DNA of 9,241 bases from positions 1 to 9,241 of the forward strand of contig VHDG01000108.1 of assembly GCA_016871475.1 (NCBI GenBank). The letters run 5' to 3'. This stretch comes from Verrucomicrobiota bacterium (lineage in GTDB: Bacteria > Verrucomicrobiota > Verrucomicrobiia > Limisphaerales > UBA11320). Within the stretch, counting starts at the first letter, position 1. Each line of letters opens with the position of its first letter. Positions 5,508 to 9,241 of this stretch are shown piece after piece. The notes beneath the pieces were generated by a model that was not told where the DNA came from, made no database searches, and saw only the letters and a list, made by a program, of their open reading frames with translations. The position numbers and the translations under genes are program-made.

Positions 5508-7061
5508 TCACAACGCTTTCTTTTCGGACTCGACGGGTGAGGTGTTGACGCCCGGAATGTGAACCGGGAACAGCTTGTTATCACTGACCTCCCGACGAAG
5601 AAGCTCCTCCGCCCGTTGGATCAGGTCTGGTTGCGCAGCCGCGACATCCCTGGATTCCCCTGGATCCGCCTCGAGATCATAAACGCGCCAGGGGCCGGGT
5701 GAAGGGGTGTTTAAATTCAGCCGGACGAGCTTGAAGGCACCCAGTCTCACCGCCACCTGGCCCTGATATTCAGGGAAGACCCACACCATGGGTTTCCGCG
5801 ACGAGAGGGACGGACTTGCTCCCGTGAGCACCGGCCAGAGGCTCTGGCCGTCGAGATCCGTTGGTTTGTCGAGACCCGCCGCATCGCACAGGGTGGGAAA
5901 CCAATCCGCGAAATACCCGGGGGTTGCATTCACCGTGCCGGGGGAAATCCGGCCCGGCAGTCGAACAATCAAGGGGACCCTGATTCCACCCTCGTGCACA
6001 CTCCCCTTGTAGCCCCGCAAACCGGCCGTGCTGTTGAAGAACTTCGGATCCGCACCGCCCACATGGAAGCTGGAGTCTCCCCGCCCTTCGTGAGTGGGTC
6101 CGTTGTCGCTGCTGAAGATCACCAGAGTTCGATCGGACACTCCCGCGCGGTCCAGCGCGGCGAGTACGCGTCCGACATGTTCATCAAGCTGATGAATCAT
6201 CGCGGCGTAGGCTGCACGGGGACGTGGATGTGGGATGTATCCGTTTTCGCCGCGATACACCTCCCGATCCCAATCAGCCGGGAAACGTTCCACCGCCTCC
6301 TTCGGCGGGTGCATCGCCACATGGGGTTCGATGAACGGCAGGTAGAGGAAGAAGGGCTTTCGAGCATTTGTTGCGATGAACTTCTCTGCTTCCGGGATCA
6401 TGAGCGCGGGTGCATAGGACTGCCCGAGCCAGTCCTCCATTCTCACCTCCCCTTCCGGCTGCTGTTTGTGTCCGGGAATGGGCTTGGAGTTGATGATGAT
6501 CTTATCCGCGTTCTTCCAGATGTGAGGTGGGTAGAAGCTGTGGGCGACGGACTGACAGTTGTAACCGAAGAATAGATCGAAGCCTTTGCTGTTAGGATCG
6601 CCCGTGCTGCCCACTGGCCCGAGGCCCCACTTGCCCATGGCTCCGGTGGAATATCCGGCTCTCTGGAACAGGGTTGGGATGGTGAGAGCCTGCGCTGAGA
6701 GAGGATACTGGCCCTCGGTGAACTGTGGGAACCGGGTGCGTGCCTGGAGGTTTCCGCGAACCTCGGCGCGACCCAGATGTTTGCCCGTCATCAGCACACA
6801 TCGTGAAGGTGCGCACACCGGCGCCCCGCTGTAATGCTGGGTGAAACGCATCCCCTGCGAAACCAGGCGATCAAGATTTGGTGTCGGGATTTTCTTCTGA
6901 CCGTAGCTTCCCAGCTCTCCCCAACCCAGATCGTCGGCGAGGATGAAGACCACGTTGAGCCTGGATGCCGCACTCGTGCAGCACACTCCCAGCCACCAGC
7001 CAACCAGGACGATGATGATGCGCGACGGGATCATGGAGTTGATGAAACTTTTCCGGCCCAC
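5508..7061 (-). CDS. Exported FGE-type sulfatase (arylsulfatase A family, S1)
   Basis: The 517-residue product hydrolyses sulfate esters, most likely on polysaccharides, outside the cytoplasm. A signal peptide (hydrophobic residues 15-28, cleavage near TSAAS) precedes the core. Metal ligands are visible at Asp43-Asp44 (ILADDLGWGE) and Asp319-Asn320 (SSDNG). The sulfatase signature CAPSR (Cys83-Arg87), followed by MTGKH, marks Cys83 for conversion to formylglycine. Lys144 (AMGKWGLG), His247 (IEPHV) and Lys352 (YKGSVHEGG) are the other expected active-site positions. The frequent GKWHLG is GKWGLG here, as I recall it being in one large sulfatase subfamily. YDLEADPGE (461-469) is the usual C-terminal block. 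The frame starts with GTG at 7061, which has AGGA 11 bases upstream. An ATG at 7034 (residue 10) gives a shorter leader and is almost as plausible. It follows the SGNH hydrolase gene by 50 bp on the same strand. Confidence 0.92.
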   Translation of the reverse strand: MGRKSFINSMIPSRIIIVLVGWWLGVCCTSAASRLNVVFILADDLGWGELGSYGQKKIPTPNLDRLVSQGMRFTQHYSGAPVCAPSRCVLMTGKHLGRAEVRGNLQARTRFPQFTEGQYPLSAQALTIPTLFQRAGYSTGAMGKWGLGPVGSTGDPNSKGFDLFFGYNCQSVAHSFYPPHIWKNADKIIINSKPIPGHKQQPEGEVRMEDWLGQSYAPALMIPEAEKFIATNARKPFFLYLPFIEPHVAMHPPKEAVERFPADWDREVYRGENGYIPHPRPRAAYAAMIHQLDEHVGRVLAALDRAGVSDRTLVIFSSDNGPTHEGRGDSSFHVGGADPKFFNSTAGLRGYKGSVHEGGIRVPLIVRLPGRISPGTVNATPGYFADWFPTLCDAAGLDKPTDLDGQSLWPVLTGASPSLSSRKPMVWVFPEYQGQVAVRLGAFKLVRLNLNTPSPGPWRVYDLEADPGESRDVAAAQPDLIQRAEELLRREVSDNKLFPVHIPGVNTSPVESEKKAL

Positions 7062-7111
7062 TCAGATGTGCGTCCTGTCTGTCACCTACACCGAAGGCCA
7101 TCAGCGATCGC

Positions 7112-8194
7112 TCAGGGTTTGCGACGCGCACTCCAATCGGACACCGCTTCCTCGCCATTGAACGTCGTCTTCACCTTGCCCTGGATTTCCCCTCCAGACT
7201 TCAGCTTCCCGCTCATCGCGTATCTCATGTCTCCGCCAGAGGGGCGATCACGCTTCACCATCCACCGAAAACCATCTCCTTCGATCTGTCCGTCCGTGAT
7301 GGGCAACCATTGATCGGAATCAGGCCCGCGTTGGAACTTGCCCGAGATCTGCGTCCCTTCCACGGAAAGGACCATAGCGCTCTCCACCGGTTTGCCATCT
7401 GGTCCGTTGATCTTGAAAATCCAGTTACCGGCAAGATCACTCTTCGATCCCGAAGCGGCACCAGCAACTGGCTTGTCCCCAATCAACCGGGAGACCATCG
7501 ATTCAATCGCCTTGGCCCAAATGTCGTATCCGGCGGGGGAGAGATGAAGGTAGTCGGGCATGATGTCCCGGGGAATGGCTCCCTGATCATTCAGAAAAAG
7601 ATGTGCCAGATCTGCCCAGTGCACATGTTGATCGTCAGCCAGGCGTCGGATGACCTGGTTGATCTGAGCCAGCTTTCCGCGTTGTGGAGAAAAATTTTCA
7701 TTACGCGGGAAGATCGCGAGCAAAAGAACCTTCGTGTTCGGAAGCTTCTTCCGAAGTCGATCAACAATCGCAGCAATGCCATCCGCAATCTGCCCCGGAG
7801 TATTGTCCTCTCCATTGCTGTTATTGGTTCCGATCATCACCACCGCAACCTTCGGCTCGAGTCCATCGATGTTTCCGTTGTCGAGCCGCCATAGAACATG
7901 CTGGGTGCGATCTCCTCCGATGCCGAGGTTCACCGCATTGCGGTGCTTGTAGTGTTTGGCCCATGCTTCCTTTCCTTCGCCCTCCCAGCCCTGGGTGATC
8001 GAGTCCCCGATAAAAACCACCTGGGCTGATTTCCCGGCATCCTTCGCTCGCTGGTTGAGAAGATTCTGTCGTTCCTTCCACCATCCGTCACCTCTGGGAA
8101 CTGGCTCGATGGCGGAATGCGCGGCACCTGCAATGGTGGATTGAGCGGCGAGGAGGAAGGTGAGAGCGAGTCCAAGAAGTGAGGTTGGTTTCAT
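7112..8194 (-). CDS. Exported SGNH/GDSL-family hydrolase with a C-terminal beta-rich domain
   Basis: This 360-residue protein begins with a signal peptide (MKPTSLLGLALTFLLAAQS, cleavage near AGA). The SGNH hydrolase domain covers about residues 35-240. Block I is VVFIGDSITQGW with Ser65 as nucleophile. Block II is NLGIGGDRTQHVLWR at 89-103 and block III is IGTNNSN with Asn124. Block V is DYLHLSPAGYDIW with Asp214 and His217 completing the triad. Members are esterases; relatives with the GIGGDRTQ form resemble platelet-activating-factor acetylhydrolase subunits, and several in glycan clusters remove acetyl groups. Residues about 253-360 form an extra domain of alternating strands (GNWIFKINGPDG, ISGKFQRG, GKVKTTFNGEEAVSDW), a small beta-barrel-like module that I recall from planctomycete and verrucomicrobial enzymes. 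The start is the only good ATG, but there is no clear Shine-Dalgarno sequence. It lies 50 bp ahead of the sulfatase gene, probably in one transcript. Confidence 0.9.
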   Translation of the reverse strand: MKPTSLLGLALTFLLAAQSTIAGAAHSAIEPVPRGDGWWKERQNLLNQRAKDAGKSAQVVFIGDSITQGWEGEGKEAWAKHYKHRNAVNLGIGGDRTQHVLWRLDNGNIDGLEPKVAVVMIGTNNSNGEDNTPGQIADGIAAIVDRLRKKLPNTKVLLLAIFPRNENFSPQRGKLAQINQVIRRLADDQHVHWADLAHLFLNDQGAIPRDIMPDYLHLSPAGYDIWAKAIESMVSRLIGDKPVAGAASGSKSDLAGNWIFKINGPDGKPVESAMVLSVEGTQISGKFQRGPDSDQWLPITDGQIEGDGFRWMVKRDRPSGGDMRYAMSGKLKSGGEIQGKVKTTFNGEEAVSDWSARRKP

Positions 8195-8340
8195 GTGTGA
8201 GAAGGATGTCTTTTCGGCATCAAACCCAGCCGCAAGTCAGCTGGCAAGCCATCGATCATGAAAGTTCACTTGTGCAGCCGCTCAAGGCTCAAGGTGAAGC
8301 GGTGGATTGCCAAGCCACGGCAGGCCGGAACTCGCGATCC
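8195..8340. other. Intergenic region between the coiled-coil gene and the SGNH hydrolase gene
   Basis: Apart from the candidate promoter, this 146-bp gap holds a tandem heptamer, CTCAAGG at 8281-8287 and 8288-8294. I saw no intrinsic terminator for the coiled-coil gene, so read-through into the operon is possible. Confidence 0.4.
8219..8247 (-). promoter_or_regulatory. Candidate sigma70-type promoter for the SGNH hydrolase-sulfatase operon
   Basis: On the minus strand TTGCCA (8247-8242; 5 of 6 to TTGACA) is followed after exactly 17 bases by TTTGAT (8224-8219; 4 of 6 to TATAAT). The ATG at 8194 lies about 25 bases downstream of the -10, giving a short leader. The spacer and -35 overlap an inverted repeat CCAGC-9-GCTGG (8226-8244) that could be a regulator site. 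Consensus matches of this quality also arise by chance. Confidence 0.35.
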
Positions 8341-9159
8341 CTAACGGCTGAGATCGGGCATCTTCTTGAACCGGTCCAAGGCGGTTTTTCGCCAGTCCTC
8401 AGCGGGCGGGGCCGGGACGGCCGGCGGAACGGATGATGCCGCTGGATTCGTGGAAGCCTCAGCCGGAAGTCCGGAACTCACCGGAATCGCGGGTGCCACC
8501 GGAGTGGCGGCTGGTTTCCGATCAAAAAGTGTGCTCTGCCCAAAATAACTCCCCAACGTCGAGCCCGCGGAGCTGGTCGATGCAGGGAGCTCGTGACTCG
8601 CCTGCAGGGGCAGAGAAGCGGGGACAGGAGTGGACGGCGTGTCACCCGCAGCACGCCATCCAATTCTCACCGACGGCACCGCCCCAATCAGAATGCAGAG
8701 CTCTGCGTACCGCATCCACTTGGTCTCCACTCGTTCAGCCATGCGACCCGCCTTTGCGAGTGCCTGAAGCAGAATAGCAGGCGTTTCGAGATTCCCTGCG
8801 CTCTCGATCAAAGATTGCGTCACGGAAGAATCAGAGCCCTCAACACGCTCCAGCAACACCATCAGCCGTGGAGTCAAAGCTAGTTCCACGTCCACTCCCT
8901 TCAGCCGGAAGCCCGCCCTCTCCAGCAGCTCATGGCTTTCGTCAAGCTCCTGGATGATGCGGATCAAAGACTCCTCGTTGTCGGTGCGCAGCAAGCCCAC
9001 GGCGCTCTCGACATCGGTGCGCAGTTGCTGGATCTGATTGCGCGCCATGGAAGCTGCGCTTCTCAACTCCGCAGCCTTGCCCGGAATCGACTCGACGGCT
9101 TGCTGGAACTGCGAGGCCTTTTGGGAGAGATCCTGGACACGTTGGATGAATTTTTTCAT
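8341..9159 (-). CDS. Coiled-coil protein of unknown function with a Pro/Ala-rich tail
   Basis: The 272-residue product is not a family I recognise. Residues 1-110 are highly helical with regularly spaced hydrophobics among Q, E, K and R (FIQRVQDLSQKASQFQQAV, IIQELDESHELLERAGF), so a coiled coil or amphipathic helical bundle is likely. Residues 112-150 continue as helix, and 151-168 (YAELCILIGAVPSVRIGW) are hydrophobic but look too broken for a certain membrane span. Residues 173-253 are a low-complexity linker rich in Pro, Ala, Ser and Thr. The last 19 residues (EDWRKTALDRFKKMPDLSR) form a basic amphipathic tail that could be a binding peptide. No signal peptide is visible. The ATG is preceded only by a weak AAAGA. 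The composition resembles phasin-like or scaffold proteins, but nothing allows a functional name. An independent gene is supported by the unbroken frame and conserved-looking helical pattern. Confidence 0.7.
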   Translation of the reverse strand: MKKFIQRVQDLSQKASQFQQAVESIPGKAAELRSAASMARNQIQQLRTDVESAVGLLRTDNEESLIRIIQELDESHELLERAGFRLKGVDVELALTPRLMVLLERVEGSDSSVTQSLIESAGNLETPAILLQALAKAGRMAERVETKWMRYAELCILIGAVPSVRIGWRAAGDTPSTPVPASLPLQASHELPASTSSAGSTLGSYFGQSTLFDRKPAATPVAPAIPVSSGLPAEASTNPAASSVPPAVPAPPAEDWRKTALDRFKKMPDLSR

Positions 9160-9180
9160 GAGCTATTCTTTCATGGACCG

Positions 9181-9241
9181 TCAGGTAGTTGGAGGTGGAG
9201 TGGATGATGGTGCCGTGCCTTGAGCATCCGCGATCACCTGA
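9181..9241 (-). CDS. Possible C-terminal end of an upstream gene, partial at the window edge
   Basis: On the minus strand one frame entering from the right edge reads QVIADAQGTAPSSTPPPTT and stops with TGA at 9183-9181, 21 bases before the coiled-coil gene's ATG. The low-complexity Pro/Thr end and close spacing fit the tail of a preceding gene in the same operon. A second frame is also open here, so the call is tentative. Confidence 0.35.
   Translation of the reverse strand, partial: QVIADAQGTAPSSTPPPTT

Noticed and set aside
5994..6575. 193-residue plus-strand frame opposite the sulfatase gene
   Set aside because: It lies wholly over the sulfatase core including active-site segments and has no domain features of its own.
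8281..8294. Tandem heptamer CTCAAGG as a regulatory repeat or the start of an array
   Set aside because: Only two copies and no spacer structure. There is no CRISPR-like repetition anywhere in the window, and I saw no tRNA or rRNA genes.

Overview
The window looks like a chromosomal segment of a member of the Verrucomicrobiota (Planctomycetes-Verrucomicrobia superphylum). Reasons: a secreted beta-helix protein whose C-terminus has the 'SW...FRL...PW...FFRL' layout common in verrucomicrobial exported proteins; a partial REP-associated transposase starting MRQARLKAPEHFPKGYYHC, as copies in this phylum do; an FGE-type sulfatase of the GKWGLG subfamily next to an SGNH hydrolase with a small beta-rich C-terminal domain; and sparse Shine-Dalgarno sites. 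The assignment is inference from protein style, not a database match.

Layout. (1) Bases 1-81, minus strand: the first 27 codons of an IS200-like/RAYT transposase that runs off the left edge. Bases 82-240 hold its AT-rich upstream region with short repeats. (2) Bases 222-743, minus strand: the N-terminal piece of a secreted beta-helix protein whose similarity stops near base 245, beside the transposase leader; probably a truncated remnant. (3) Bases 894-2873, plus strand, divergent to the remnant: an intact 659-residue secreted beta-helix protein of the same general family, with three regularly spaced DGDGVSD-type repeats and a clear intrinsic terminator at 2897-2935. (4) Bases 3161-5490, plus strand: a two-gene cassette, a VAO-type FAD-dependent oxidoreductase and a leucine-carboxyl-methyltransferase-family SAM methyltransferase, joined by an ATGA stop/start overlap. 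It is richer in G+C than its surroundings and may be imported. (5) Bases 8194-5508, minus strand: an SGNH/GDSL hydrolase followed after 50 bp by a sulfatase, both with signal peptides, a probable operon acting outside the cytoplasm on esterified and sulfated substrates such as polysaccharides. A candidate sigma70-type promoter lies just upstream. (6) Bases 9159-8341, minus strand: a coiled-coil protein with a Pro/Ala-rich tail and no recognised function, followed at the right edge by what may be the last 19 codons of an upstream gene.

The sulfatase and SGNH pair are expected to cooperate in glycan desulfation and deacylation. The oxidoreductase and methyltransferase should act in one small-molecule modification pathway whose substrate cannot be read from the sequence. 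No complete previously undescribed system is evident. The best candidates for a second look are the oxidoreductase-methyltransferase cassette, with a hairpin around its overlap and an inverted repeat upstream, and the RAYT-associated truncation at the left edge.
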